Assembly (NCBI GenBank): GCA_011009095.1 | Contig: VTPC01091054.1 | Coordinates: 191,667-255,666 of the forward strand | DNA: 64,000 bases | Direction of reading: 5' to 3' | Source of the DNA: Ignelater luminosus | Taxonomy: Eukaryota; Arthropoda; Insecta; Coleoptera; Elateridae | In this document: in pieces, positions 1 to 10,860 of the stretch | Position numbering within the stretch: the stretch's first letter is position 1 | How the letters are laid out: each line of letters begins with the position of its first letter | The notes under the pieces: generated by a model | The model's input: only the letters and a program-made list of their open reading frames with translations | Databases searched by the model: none | Told to the model about the DNA's origin: nothing | Position numbers and translations under genes: made by a program

Positions 1-1925
1 ACACCGAAAAGATATAATAGACGTACAAGTTAAAAGAGGGACAGAAATCTATAGCGACCACTACTTGGTAACTGCAAAACTACGAATAAAACAGTTGACA
101 AGCAAGAAAAAACCAAAACAAAAACGAGTCTATTCAATCTTACAAGCTACAAAATACAGAAATAGCAGACGAATCCAGAAAAACCATAGAGCAAAAGTTA
201 GGGCAGAATACGGAGGAATGGAAAGAAATGCCTTTAAAACTAATATGGCGAGAATTTAAACAAATTAATCTACAAACGGCAAAAGAAATATGCGGATTAA
301 GTATGGTGAATCGTAATAGAAAACAAAGCAGATGGTGGAATCAAGAAATTAAAGACCAAGGCAACATCAAGAAAAAGTTATGGAAATATTACTTGGGAAA
401 TAAAACAGAAGACGGCTATGAGAAATACAAAGTACAACGTATCAGAGTCAAAGAAATGGTAACACAAACCAAACAAAAAACCTGGGATGAGTTCGGAACA
501 AGAATGGAAAAAGACAGCAAATTGAACCAAAGATTATTTTATAGAGAGTTTTGAAAACGTTAAGGAAAGACAAGCAACAAGATTTAAAACAAGTGAAAGC
601 AAAAGACGACAAAATACTGACACAAGAAACGAGATTATGGAAAGATTGAAGGAATATCTCCAGGAACAACTAAAGAAACTACAAATCGGGCACCAGAAGA
701 GAACTTAGACAACATACAAGAAAATGAAGTAATTGATGCCATCAAACATCTAAAAAGAGGGACACGATAACATAACAACTGAAATGCTAAAGAATCTAGA
801 AATGCATGGTATAAAAATGCTAACAGAGATTTTTAATAAAGCATGAAACGCCGGAATAATACCAAAGGACTGGGAAAATGGAATCATATTTCCAATATTT
901 AAAAAGGGAGATATCAGAATATGTTCAAACTATAGAGGCATCACTTTATTAAGTATAGTATTGAAGACATATGAGCATATATTAGAGAAAAGATTACGAA
1001 AGAAGGTAGAACAGCAACTTGCAGAAGGTCAGAGTGGTTTCAGAAGAGGACGCAGTACGCAAAACCATGTTTTCACAATAAAACAAATGATTGCAGAAGT
1101 ATACCTGACATTTCTCGATTTAGAAAAAGTCTTTAATAAACTATCACAGAAAGAAGTGCGGTTAAGCCTAAACCAGCGAGATATTAACACCAAACTGATA
1201 AATGGAATTAGTTTATATACCAACAATAGATGCTATGTAAGGAAGAATAACGCACAATTGCAAATGTTTGCAATAAATGATGGCTTAAGACAGGGCGGAG
1301 TTATAAACCCCACTCTCTTTATCGTGGTTATGGGTGACGTCAGTAAAGCACTAGAAAGGTACTAATCGGTTATAATAAGCTAGAAGCAATAGGTCTTTCA
1401 GAATGCACATTTGCCGACGACTTGGTGATTTTTGCAACAGATACCAAATTACAACAAAATATTAAAATATGGGTAGAAGAGCTAGCCAAAAGAGAGCTGA
1501 AGATAAACATAAAGATTAGGCATAGAAGTAAATAACCAAAAACTGGAACAAGTAGACGCATTCAAATATCTAGGCGTAGTAATAGAAAGGGAAGGAAAAT
1601 AGAGGGGGAAGTAAACGAATGAATTAGTAAAGCATCACGAATATACCACAGTTTAAACAAAGCGTTCATCGGGAAAAGAGAAATAAGTAAGAAGACAAAA
1701 ATAACGGTATACAAAACTGTATTTAGACCGATTTTGACCTGTGAAAGTGAGAGCTGGATGTTAACAAACTCGACCAGAAGCAGAATAAACGCCATAAATA
1801 TGAACTACTTAAGAAAAGTGAAGGGAATAACAAGACGAGACAGAATAAGAAACAATACAGTTGGAGAAGAATTTCAAGTAGAATCTATCATCGATAAGAA
1901 CTGTTTTTTTGTGAAAGGAGTCTAA
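1..1925 (+). mobile_element. RTE/BovB-like LINE, truncated and decayed (copy A)
   Basis: Cut by the window edge inside the apurinic-like endonuclease: the closing SDHYLV motif (catalytic SDH) is at about 50-75. A linker follows with RWWNQEIKDQGNIKKKLWK (about 228-400). The reverse transcriptase then shows NYRGITLLSIVLKTYEHILE (about 928-985), QSGFRRGRSTQNH (from about 1030), FLDLEKVFNKL (the first palm Asp, about 1110-1145) and DGLRQGGVINPTLF (1270-1320). A shifted frame carries ECTFADDLVIFAT, the FADD catalytic box, near 1400-1440. The post-RT region around 1735-1880 (ESESWMLTN, LRKVKG, RDRIRN) matches the end of copy B at 10.9-11.2 kb on the other strand. Several frameshifts and stops make it a pseudogene. 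The clade call is by recognition of motifs. Confidence 0.85.
961..1365 (+). pseudogene. Reverse transcriptase fragment of LINE copy A
   Basis: Longest open segment of the LINE, about 134 codons. It holds RT motifs 1 to 4: template-grip GFRRGRST, palm FLDLEKVFNKL (family usually FLDLEKAFDK, so the second Asp has become Asn) and DGLRQGGVINPTLF. The reading then stops at 1363 and the FADD box continues in another frame. Asp-to-Asn at the palm and the frame breaks argue that it is dead. Confidence 0.8.
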
Positions 1926-4900
1926 TATAACCTTGCAGTTACGTACAGAAATTTATTCTTGAAAAATATTTCCAAAAGGTATTTTCTTAGCTGAGACTCT
2001 TTCCATTGCTTAGAAATATTTTCTGCTTAAAATTCATTTTTAAGGTGCCTCTTATACTGTTAAACGTAGTTCATAAGTAGACAACTATTTTCTTTATTTA
2101 AATTAATTTTTTAAAAAAAGCATTTTGCTCTATCATGCTAAGAATCTTAAACACCCCTATTCTGCAATTTTCTGTTATTTTTTAGTCTTGTTAAATTTTG
2201 TTGCCATTACTACGATCAATCAAAATTTATATTTTGGCATTTTAACTGCATTCTAGAATTTAAAAGGTTGTTAGGAATTAGAAAATACTTCCCATTAAAG
2301 TAAATTAAATTTAACTGACAATCAAAATCAAAAAGAATAATCGATAATTACAATGAAACTTGTAAAATCGAGCAGCTGATCAAGTTGAATGGGTTTTGTC
2401 AGAATTGTTCGTTTAACTTTACGTTGGAAGCATTCTGCACAACTTGAAAACCTCTGTTTCTGGTACATTAAACTAAGAATTTAGCACCAATCTATACTAA
2501 ATCTAACTAATTACATTGTACATGTTGAACATCTACTTTTGTTCCGGTTTTTTGAATTGAACAAAAGCAAACTGCGAGATGAAGCCAATGATTTGCTTGT
2601 TTTATCTGAGTAAAAATTAAGCAAAAAGCGCACGCAGATAGCAGCGTGTGTGAGCGATTCAGTGGTTGAGATGGATAATGCGCTTAAAATACTCGTATTG
2701 ATAGGGAATACTTAGTGAATTCAGCATAAATTCGCCTTGGCTCCTGCAGTGTGATAAAAGCTTAGAATATGCAGCACAAAATTTTAAACCACGTTATGTC
2801 AGTTACGCATACTGCTACTTTATTAAACACTTCTGCATGTTGAACGGCTAAAATGGGATTCGTGAGTGTTCAAAGTAGACAGGTTTCGCTGTATCTTTCT
2901 TTAAACTATGATTTTGAATTGGATATTTGGACTGCGTTGTTTCTGTTCAATAACCATAATGATTGGATTGTAATATGGCCAGAACATTCGAGCTCTCTTG
3001 ACTTTTTACCATCCTATACTTGCATAAGTCTAAAGAAATTAAAGTCATATAAAAAATAGAATGAGGTAGGTATAGGTATTGTATTGAAAACACTACTGGC
3101 TTATTTTTTACAAAGTAATAAGTTCTTCATAATTTATACGACAAAACAGATCATTTAGTTAAAGTAATTGTCTGGTTACTGCTTACAGTCCTTTTTGAAA
3201 TATAACATACACCAATAAAAATTGTTGCTTGTGGCGAATCTTGAATCGTTCTTTACTGCTACTAATCTGATATTTCATGGTAAAGAACGTTATTATGATT
3301 ATAGTAATGATGGCAAGAATAGCATAAGAGTTACTTACCCCTAGTTGCATAAAGCATTTTTAATTGTTGTAATGTTATTTTAAAATTCGCACTAAATCCG
3401 CCCCTGTTTTTCAATTTCGTTCGGATATTTGTTTTCTTGACGCGCAATATTTAAATTGTTTCATTAAACAAATGTTTGTTATAATGTTATTTTAAAGAAT
3501 TACTATTTTTGTGGTCTTGACACCTAGACTCCAGTAGACGTGTCTTTCGTTGATTTCCAATATCAAATGCCCAGAATCATTGGTTGCAATACTGCAGTCA
3601 CACAGTCTCGAGGCAGTCAAATTTAAACTAGCGAATCTACAAGTAAAATTTTCCATTGTCGCATAAAGATTATCAATGTCTTAATCTGTTAGGGTGTATA
3701 TCCGACTTTTTAACCCCACTTCCGTAAGTACGAACTGCGTAACAAAAAACGCAGAAGTTAGGCAGTATGATAAGAGCTGCGTACTCGAACCAACGTGTGG
3801 TAATTTTCGACGTTTACCTCTACATCCCCTAATTGGATTCAAACCAAATTAAGTGAAGCGATCCTCTTAGAAAAAAAAAGAGATCGGACTGAAGAAATTG
3901 TAATTTCTTCGTGTCAGAGACGCGCAATTGTCGCAGAAGAAAGTAGTTTGTTTGCCAACAGCAAGGCTTATAAATTTCGTTACCGTGGGGAATGTATAAC
4001 CCAAATATAATTACGCTGGTGTCCTCCAGGAAGCAGAAATTATAGAGGGTAGGAACGCAACCATTTTGGCCCCGTTGGTGTAGCATCTGTGTGTATACTA
4101 CATTTTGGAAGATCCGCAAAATTTTAATAGTGTTTGAGACTCAGTGATTTTCGTTTATAAAATTGTGTGTAAACGCCTGGATTTTGTTCTTATGTTTTTT
4201 TGTGATTAACGTAAAATAAGTGGTTGTTCTTCGAAATTAAAGTTTTCTCAATTATTGGATCTAGCTGCCTTTCGTCGGAAAACAGAGGTCTGCACATACC
4301 TTCTGGAAGAAAGAATTCCTGTATGAGTAAGAAAGAAAACCTGCTATGTTTTATTATATGAATTTTAATGCTTAAAGACTAGGAGAACGTCGAACTTTGT
4401 GAAATATTTTATACGAAAACTTTGCTTAGACAGGATCAGTTTCGTATTGTTTTATTGAATCATAATTTTTTTACAAGTAACTTTTTCAACTAATTTGTAA
4501 CAGGAACGTTCCCAGGTAATTTTAGCTGGTGTTTGATAAATTGTTGCAACAAAATTACTAACTTGGCAATCATTTCTTTGTTCTTAAATGTAATGTTCAG
4601 TTGTCAATATTTAACAATTTATGGTCAAGTTTACCTTAGTCGGGTTAATTAATATTTGAATTTTGATCGTTTGTGTTCTATTTTAAAATTTTAACGTAAC
4701 AGAATCATTTCGCTATGTTTATTGTAATAATTTGTTTTTCTTATAGTTTGTTTCTGTTTTTATTATTTTATCGACTCTGTTCTCCAAACAGAAATTAATT
4801 TATGCCTCTTATTGATATTCTTTTGTAGTGTTATTTTGTTATTGTTTTTGTATTTTTGTTTGTGTGTGTTTGACTAATTTTTTTATTATCATTATTGTTT

Positions 4901-5111
4901 TAACAAATGTAAGTAAGGTCGACTTCTTGTATTTTTGTTTTTGTAAGTGGATCTCTGGTCCAAGCGAAGCAGCTTAATTTCATTATTTTGTTCTTTTGGC
5001 TATCAAAAAGCACGTAGTGTATATTCCAAATTTCAATTATAGACTAGATATCTTTGCTCAAGAGAGAAGTAAATATTGAATTGGCATTTCTCTCTTGTAT
5101 CGTTTTAAATG

Positions 5112-5136
5112 AAGGAAGTCTTCAGAGGACTTCCTT
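5112..5136. repeat. Perfect 9-bp hairpin
   Basis: AAGGAAGTC (5112-5120) pairs with GACTTCCTT (5128-5136) around a 7-nt loop. No mobile-element coding sequence adjoins it. Confidence 0.5.
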
Positions 5137-5757
5137 AGCAAAATTAAGTGCTTATACAGTGTTTATTTTGTGTATTGAGTCTCATTGGTGAAACGTCAGA
5201 GCGAGTTTTAATAGAGCTTCCACGAGCTTCGTAAGAGGCCTATATACAGGGTGTCGGATTCACGAGTAGTCGCGTGACCGACCATCAGAACCCTTCGATC
5301 TACGACTGCTGGCGCCCTCTTTTACGACCATCGATTAGTTTAATAAGAGTTTTGGAAAACGGTGAGCTTCTCTTTGTGAGAGATTAGCCAAGTTTATTTG
5401 AGAATCCACCTCATCTGCGGCGTGAGCTACGGGATTTAACATCTACCATTGGTCTGGACGGGACTTGTGCATACCTTTGAGCACTGGCCCGTTACATTGT
5501 ATTGTCAAGTTAAGAACGTCATTTACCAAACCACAGTCTGTACCTCACCGAATCAGTTGAAACACTTGAGAGCGAGTCTTAAATTAAAGACAAAATGTTG
5601 GGAAAGTGAAACAACTGATTCTGTAGGATATAAACCGTGACCATATCAAAACTAGATTTTAAAGTTTACATTGCACTAGCTAATAATGATTTCAAAAATT
5701 ACATTTTCGGTATCCCCTTGCAGCATTAAAACAAAGAAATAATGAGAATAGTGTGAC

Positions 5758-5818
5758 TTGGAGCTTGAACCAAGACCGCTTGAATGCAAGCTCATCCTTT
5801 AGATCATCGAAAGAGATT
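5758..5818 (-). repeat. tRNA-like SINE head remnant
   Basis: On the minus strand this reads TGATCTAAAGGATGAG, then an anticodon-like arm with GCTTG...CAAGC, then TTGGTTCAAGCTCCAAG, a T-arm with an 11-nt B-box match (GGTTCAAGCTC). The order A-box-like, arm, B box fits a tRNA-derived SINE or tRNA pseudogene. The acceptor stem is not convincing, so I do not call a tRNA gene. Confidence 0.35.
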
Positions 5819-6589
5819 TCGATTTTCTGCTTGATAGTTTTTTCTGTCTCTAAGTCTTCGCCAAGAAGATTTTGATTTTATTAGTGTATTTCAAGTTTAT
5901 TGCATAGTTGTTATGTAAGTATCAAGACTTAGAAATCTAAGACTAATATAAAAACCATTAAAGATATATTAAAAGTAAGAATTGTGGGTTTATGAAAATT
6001 TCCATCTGTTAACAAAATTCAGACTTGTGGTTAGCACAAAAGAATTAGACTTTTTTTCTCTTACATTGTAACATTGGACATGGGAAACTATATGATCTCT
6101 TATTTGCTCAACTAACTCGTCTGAAGTAGTGTTTCGTCTATGAGGGTAAACTCTCAGGAGTTAAAAAGCAAAAGATTCTTTTCTGTGTACTTTGTTTGAA
6201 CCTAAGTACAGTTCGAACTTATCTGATACTTGTATTTAAAATCTCCACGCTACGCTGTCGCGATTCTATTCTTCGAATAAGATTTATTGACAAAATCGGA
6301 ATAGTAATTTCCCTATTATTCATCCATTTGTTCTATTTGATTAAAAAATTCTTTTTGCACAATCCTTGCAGTGTAGCCTTTCTATTATTGTAGATGACTG
6401 TTTCGTAAATTTATAATGACATTTCCCTTCTGCAAGCAATCTTCTCCAGAACGTCAAAGTTGTAATACCGATAAGTCCTAGCAAGTCTTTCTCATAGATT
6501 ACAGATACGATGATTATCATCATTCGTCATGGGTACAGGATAAAGGAGGGAATATTGGTTAAGGGGTGTATACACAACTAGTTAAGTCT

Positions 6590-6740
6590 AAAGAAGAAAG
6601 AGAGGTAAACTTAGGAAAAACTGGAAAGAGGAAGTAATAGGACAAACAACAAAACAAGAGAGAAATAGCATGAACACAAACACAGACACTAACAAAAGGA
6701 GAAAACAATGGAAAGAAGTGTGGACTCGCTGATATTCAGT
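6590..6740 (+). mobile_element. Possible LINE C-terminal scrap
   Basis: The open reading GKLRKNWKEEVIGQ...NKRRKQWKEVW resembles the basic tail seen after the RT of RTE-like LINEs (a GRPRKTW...DRKEWK pattern). The stretch is short and purine-rich, so this is weak. It abuts the BEL/Pao scrap. Confidence 0.25.
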
Positions 6741-6749
6741 CAATAACGG

Positions 6750-6880
6750 AACAATCAGATTAGCACCATGTCAAATCTAGTGATAATTCTGCCGATCTCA
6801 TTTCTAGGGGAATGGTGGCATGATCCTTCATGGCTTGCAAATGATTATTCACTGTGGCCAAAACCTAAATTAGATAAACC
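6750..6880 (+). mobile_element. BEL/Pao retrotransposon pol scrap
   Basis: One frame reads SSDNSADLISRG and the next continues EWWHDPSWLANDYSLWPKP. This is the linker between RNase H and integrase of BEL/Pao polyproteins, where ADxxSRG is followed by LWWHGPxWL and WP. A one-step frameshift near 6810 separates the halves. Nothing else of the element is visible; the sequence just downstream belongs to a Copia gag on the opposite strand. Confidence 0.65.
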
Positions 6881-6914
6881 ATTTATTGTAAAACATGTGT
6901 ACTTGTTTACTTTC

Positions 6915-7575
6915 ACCAACATCTTCAACATTTCTTACAATTTTAGTAGACTAAGATCAACATTCATCTTTAAAATGTCTTTTTCGATTACAAAAATTAA
7001 ATTTATTAATTGTTCTCTGCCTTACTTTCATGACAGCTTGTTCATTTTCTTCTTCCTTTATTTCTTCTCTTCTCTTCACTTCTTGAATTAACTTATCGTT
7101 TACTATTTCTATAGATAGTTCATGTTCTAATGTTGTCCCAGTTGCTATTGTATTGTAGCTATCTGGTAGACCACTGCTACTAATAAATTATCATCCGGCT
7201 TTTAATCGCTCTAAATGTATTTCTATCTCTTCCCTTTTTGCTAGTCTTAATCTACACATCTCCTTCAATAAATTGACCTTATTTGATAATGTTGACTTTT
7301 CAGTATGTTTCTTCAAAATCAGTCAATATCCCTTAGGTGTCTTTAGTTTCTTAATATGAATTAGGAGGTAATCTTTATTTAATAATCGTATAATTGCTTT
7401 TGCCTTCTTATCTTTTTTAAACCATTTAGATTCATGAACATCATTAGTTTTATTTTCAAATACTACATCTAGTAAATCTTCCTTAGTTAACAATAATTAT
7501 TTTTTATAAGACCACGTTGAGTAATTTTTATTATCTGACTTTTCGATGCTGTTTCTTATTTAATCAATTTTTCTT
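6915..7575 (-). pseudogene. Copia-type Gag (UBN2-like) pseudogene
   Basis: Minus-strand translation from about 7545 gives NYSTWSYKK, KEDLLDVVFENK, KKAKAIIRLLNKDYLLIHIK, KTPKGY(stop)LILKKHTEKS, NKVNLLKEMCRLRLAK, EIEIHLERLK, SSSGLPDSYNTIATG and LSIEIVNDKLIQEVKRREE. This is the order of Ty1/copia gag (pattern AxxxIxLxLxDxxLxHIxxxKTAKExWxxL...LPxSY). A degenerate zinc knuckle, NFCNRKRHFKDEC, follows near 7000. It has at least three stops and two frame changes and no pol behind it on this strand, so it is a dead fragment, about 200 codons of the usual gag. Confidence 0.8.
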
Positions 7576-7639
7576 CTTTTTCTTCTTCTTTTATATTCTT
7601 CTGTTGTTAGCCTTAAACTGGACCCATAACCTATTGAAT

Positions 7640-8960
7640 AATTATTATTCTAACAGTAGAGTTTACACTAAATATTTGGTTTTATTTTTACTTTAATTTC
7701 TATTTTTATAAATAATAATAAATTGTTTTTAATGAAATATAAATTATAAATATAAGTTGAACTATATTTCAACAATCCCTCTAAACCGCAAACTCGGGTA
7801 GTACAACTGTGCGGAAACTAATTTTGTTAAATAGATATTGCTGACTTTTAGTGATTAATATTTTATAATAGAATACTACAGCATGTAAATAACGCCTATC
7901 TGCCATGTTTAACTATCTTGTAGATGTCAATCTATTCCATACGCGATACACCGTCGTGAGTGTACTATAGATCAATTGTAAGCAAGCGCTTTACAGTCAC
8001 TGAATTCTGTAAACATTAGTCTGATCTATGCGCGATCCATAATCGACATCACAGTAACTTAAATGTGATAATAATACTACAGCACCGCAAAGTATTTTTT
8101 GATACGAGCGTCCAAATATTCTCTATTTTGATATAAAATACGAAAGTTACAAAAATGTAATTTAAACCGAAGATATTTATCTATAATTATTTAAATTGTT
8201 CTAGAAGTGTATCGTACTTGTTTAAGAGTATGACATTTTGTTTAAATTCTTTTCAGAAATTTTATTATTTTTAGTTACATTTTCTCATCGCTTAAAATGG
8301 ACGCTATCGTGCTACCAACGAAAAAATCAACCAATTAGAAATGTAGATAGCACCCCCCCCCCCCCTCGTAAATGCAAGCATTACTAATTCGCGATGGTTA
8401 CAAAGTAGACGACATCTGGTTTCAAAATTGAAAATGTCGTGTTAATAAAGAAGATTCTAAATGTTCTCTCCAAAGGCACAAATAAGAACATTACAAAAAG
8501 AAGCTTGCTATGTCAGATTTTTTTTACTCCGCGTTTTTATTCACGTTTAGTTGCTGCTTCATTCAAAAGCGCCATCTGATGTATCACAATTTTCGCGAAT
8601 AGCGCTTTAAAAGTAATAGTCGCGTTAGTGTTTTCTCACTTGCAGAATTGCCACCATTGATTGGGTAACACACTATTACGTCACTTATTTGCGTTAAGTA
8701 CATAATGAGGTTCATTACCACACTAGTAAGATAATGGATTCATTATCCAACTCATTTACTTTCTATAAATAATGATCAAAAAATATAAAGCTTTTAGAAT
8801 TTACTGAGATTTTTAATGCACACAAAATTATACACAAATCATGTAGTTGTAAAACGAACTTTAATTACTATTTATTGTAAATATTAATTATACAATTTTT
8901 ACCCGACTTTTTTCTACTCTTTGATCGCTACTAACTACTACTCGTTGAAGCTTCTATTTT
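7640..8960. other. AT-rich stretch without recognised genes
   Basis: No coding signal. It holds a 14-16 base C run near 8351-8366, the only such run in several kb, and a short repeat-like segment near 8700-8750 in which attaccacactagtaa and taatggattcattat form small palindromes. Confidence 0.55.
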
Positions 8961-8973
8961 TTTCTTTTCCCCC

Positions 8974-9168
8974 CTAAATTTTAGAAGTTACTCGTTTACT
9001 TTCGGCTGAAGTCTCGACGTATCCCTCAGCTACCATGTTCGACCTCCAACCACCATGTCGTTTTACAGTTGTAAGGTCCGCTCCAGAGTTTGCGAGAATT
9101 GATGTAGATGACCTCCTGAAGCAGTGTCCTGTATGAGCTTCGGAATGTGAAGTGTCATGTTTTACCAC
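8974..9168 (-). pseudogene. Crypton-type tyrosine recombinase C-terminus
   Basis: The minus strand reads HTGHCFRRSSTSILAN followed by SGADLTTVKRHGGWRSN and MVAEGYVETS. This has the catalytic layout of tyrosine recombinases: HxxR (HCFR), the second His (RHGGW) and the nucleophile Tyr (EGYV). The HCFRRSS...LKRHGGWKS...VAEGYIE string is characteristic of insect Crypton elements. The upstream catalytic half and the core-binding domain are missing, so it is truncated. A second, longer but more decayed copy lies at 28.1-29.0 kb on the same strand. Confidence 0.8.
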
Positions 9169-9369
9169 AATGTAGTATTAAATGTACATATAAAGTGTGG
9201 AACTTTGTGTTAAATTATTAAAAAACATTCAACAATTGACGATTAACATGTAATATGTTATGACATACATTTATTGAATTCAACGAAAGTGACCATCTCT
9301 TAAAAGTGGAGACATATTATTTAAAGATGCTATTGAAGTTTAATTAATTTCAAGGATGAACAACATTTT

Positions 9370-10560
9370 AAATTAAAAGACGGATCTGCTTCTAATAAAA
9401 CATTTAAAAAAAGAAATAAACAAGCTATTATTAATAAATCCGGAGAAATGCAATGTAGAGGCTGTAAAAGGTAGGCATGCAATTTTCGTTTCTCGACTAG
9501 CCCCAGATATAACGAAAAAAATGATAAACGCCCATCTTTGACAATTTAATACTACATATTTGGAAGTCGAAAAACTGGAGATTGAGATGATTCATATGGC
9601 CGCATTTAAAATTGTGATGCCCTTGTATGAAAAAGACAACACTTTAACACTTCAAGAAAACAAAATCAAACTAACATGCACAGAGCAAATTCTCATTTTA
9701 AAGTGTTTCATGGAAATAAACAGAGCCTTAAGAACTGCCATGATGAATTTGAAATATTTGACCATGAAACTTTGCTATCAAAACTTTACATATATGAAAT
9801 AAAAGGTAAATATATACAGATGGATAAGATCTTATTTAACAGATCGTAAATAAATTGCTGATTTAAATAGAAATTTTAAAATTGTGCGGTTGAAAGCTTT
9901 GGAGGTGTACCACAGGACAATATCTTTGGCTCTTTTTTATAAATGATATCTTTTCACTAGTACAGAACACTCCCCATATTATTCTAAATGATGCTGTGAC
10001 ACAAACTTAATAGTAACAGGGAAAGATTATTCCTCTGTTGTAAAATCCACACCAGATTTATTTACAATGTGCCAAAAATGGTTCTCCAAAAATAAACTTC
10101 TTTCTTTCTTCTAACAAGATTACATTATGCTTAATGATGAGCATAAAACCACATATGTAACAAGGGTCTTAGGTATTATGGTTGATGATACTTTTAAGTG
10201 GAATGATCACATTGAATACTTATCAAAGAGATTATTATCAAAGATATGCTCTACACTGCGAGGATTAAAAAGAGAAGTCAATAAAGAATGTGTAAGGATA
10301 CTTATTATGCAAATTTCTACTCTTTAGTGAGACATGGAATTATTTTCTAGGAGACGGGAACGGAATCGATTAAAATACTCAAACTGCGATAAACTGCAGT
10401 TAGGATTTTAGATGGGCTGATTCTTATTATTTCTTGTAGATCAGTCCCTATTTAAAAATAATAATCTGCTAATGTTCTTTGGTATATTCCTTTATGAGTG
10501 CCTAAAGTTGTTCTGGAAAAAGATTTAGTTATTAACTTTTTAAAATGGCACTTAATTTTA
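9370..10560 (+). mobile_element. Jockey/CR1-like LINE with internal deletion
   Basis: The left part is an ORF1-like protein: RHAIFVSRLAPDITKKMINAHL (about 9472-9540) and TYLEVEKLEIEMIHMAAFKIV, the RRM-like fold following zinc knuckles in such ORF1 proteins. Around 9735 the reading switches to the RT palm, EIFDHETLLSKLYIYEIKGKY. A shifted frame continues RSYLTDRK near 9830-9850 and GGVPQDNIFGSFLFINDIFSL near 9903-9965. Later come WFSKNKLLLS and VLGIMVDDTFKWNDHIEYL (10150-10215), the LGI...W..HI motif after the RT. The tail VRHGIIFWG...AVRILDG runs to about 10420. Endonuclease and the early RT are gone, so the join at about 9640-9740 is an internal deletion. Confidence 0.78.
10127..10327 (+). 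pseudogene. LINE post-RT (thumb) fragment
   Basis: This 66-codon open stretch contains VLGIMVDDTFKWNDHIEYLS and ECVRILIMQI, the segment that follows the RT active site in Jockey/CR1-like LINEs (LGIxxDxxLxWxxHI). The reading breaks at the stop at 10325 and carries on in a neighbouring frame. Confidence 0.65.
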
Positions 10561-10860
10561 ATTTAAAATCGGGATACATATAATTAATTAGGTTTAAAAT
10601 TAGATTTAGACAACTAGCAAGCAAAAGCCATAAAAATTAATTTTGTTAGAAAATGAAAAAGCATAAACAGGCCCATAACCAGAGTTACACAGTTGAGCTA
10701 ACACTTTTTTACCTGGAGGGAAGGGGAACTTACGGTTTTATGGAATAAATAAGAAATATCCATCTGGGTGCTATAAGGTATTTTTTAAACACAATTTCAC
10801 TATTGTTTATGATGTCACGAATGATTGTAATTTTAATACTTACTTATCCCGTAACCTTTT

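Larger units (their letters stand above)
1926..6540. other. AT-rich stretch without recognised genes
   Basis: I translated the longer open stretches (for example 2853-3059 +, 3829-4119 -, 5449-5640 +) and found no motif I recognise. Base composition is AT-rich with frequent T-runs. Only two small features stand out, a 9-bp hairpin near 5.1 kb and a tRNA-like remnant near 5.8 kb, listed separately. It may hold distal introns or old unrecognisable repeats. Confidence 0.6.

Noticed and set aside
5758-5818. Functional tRNA gene
   Set aside because: The B box is good but the acceptor stem and anticodon loop do not pair properly; a SINE or pseudogene is more likely.
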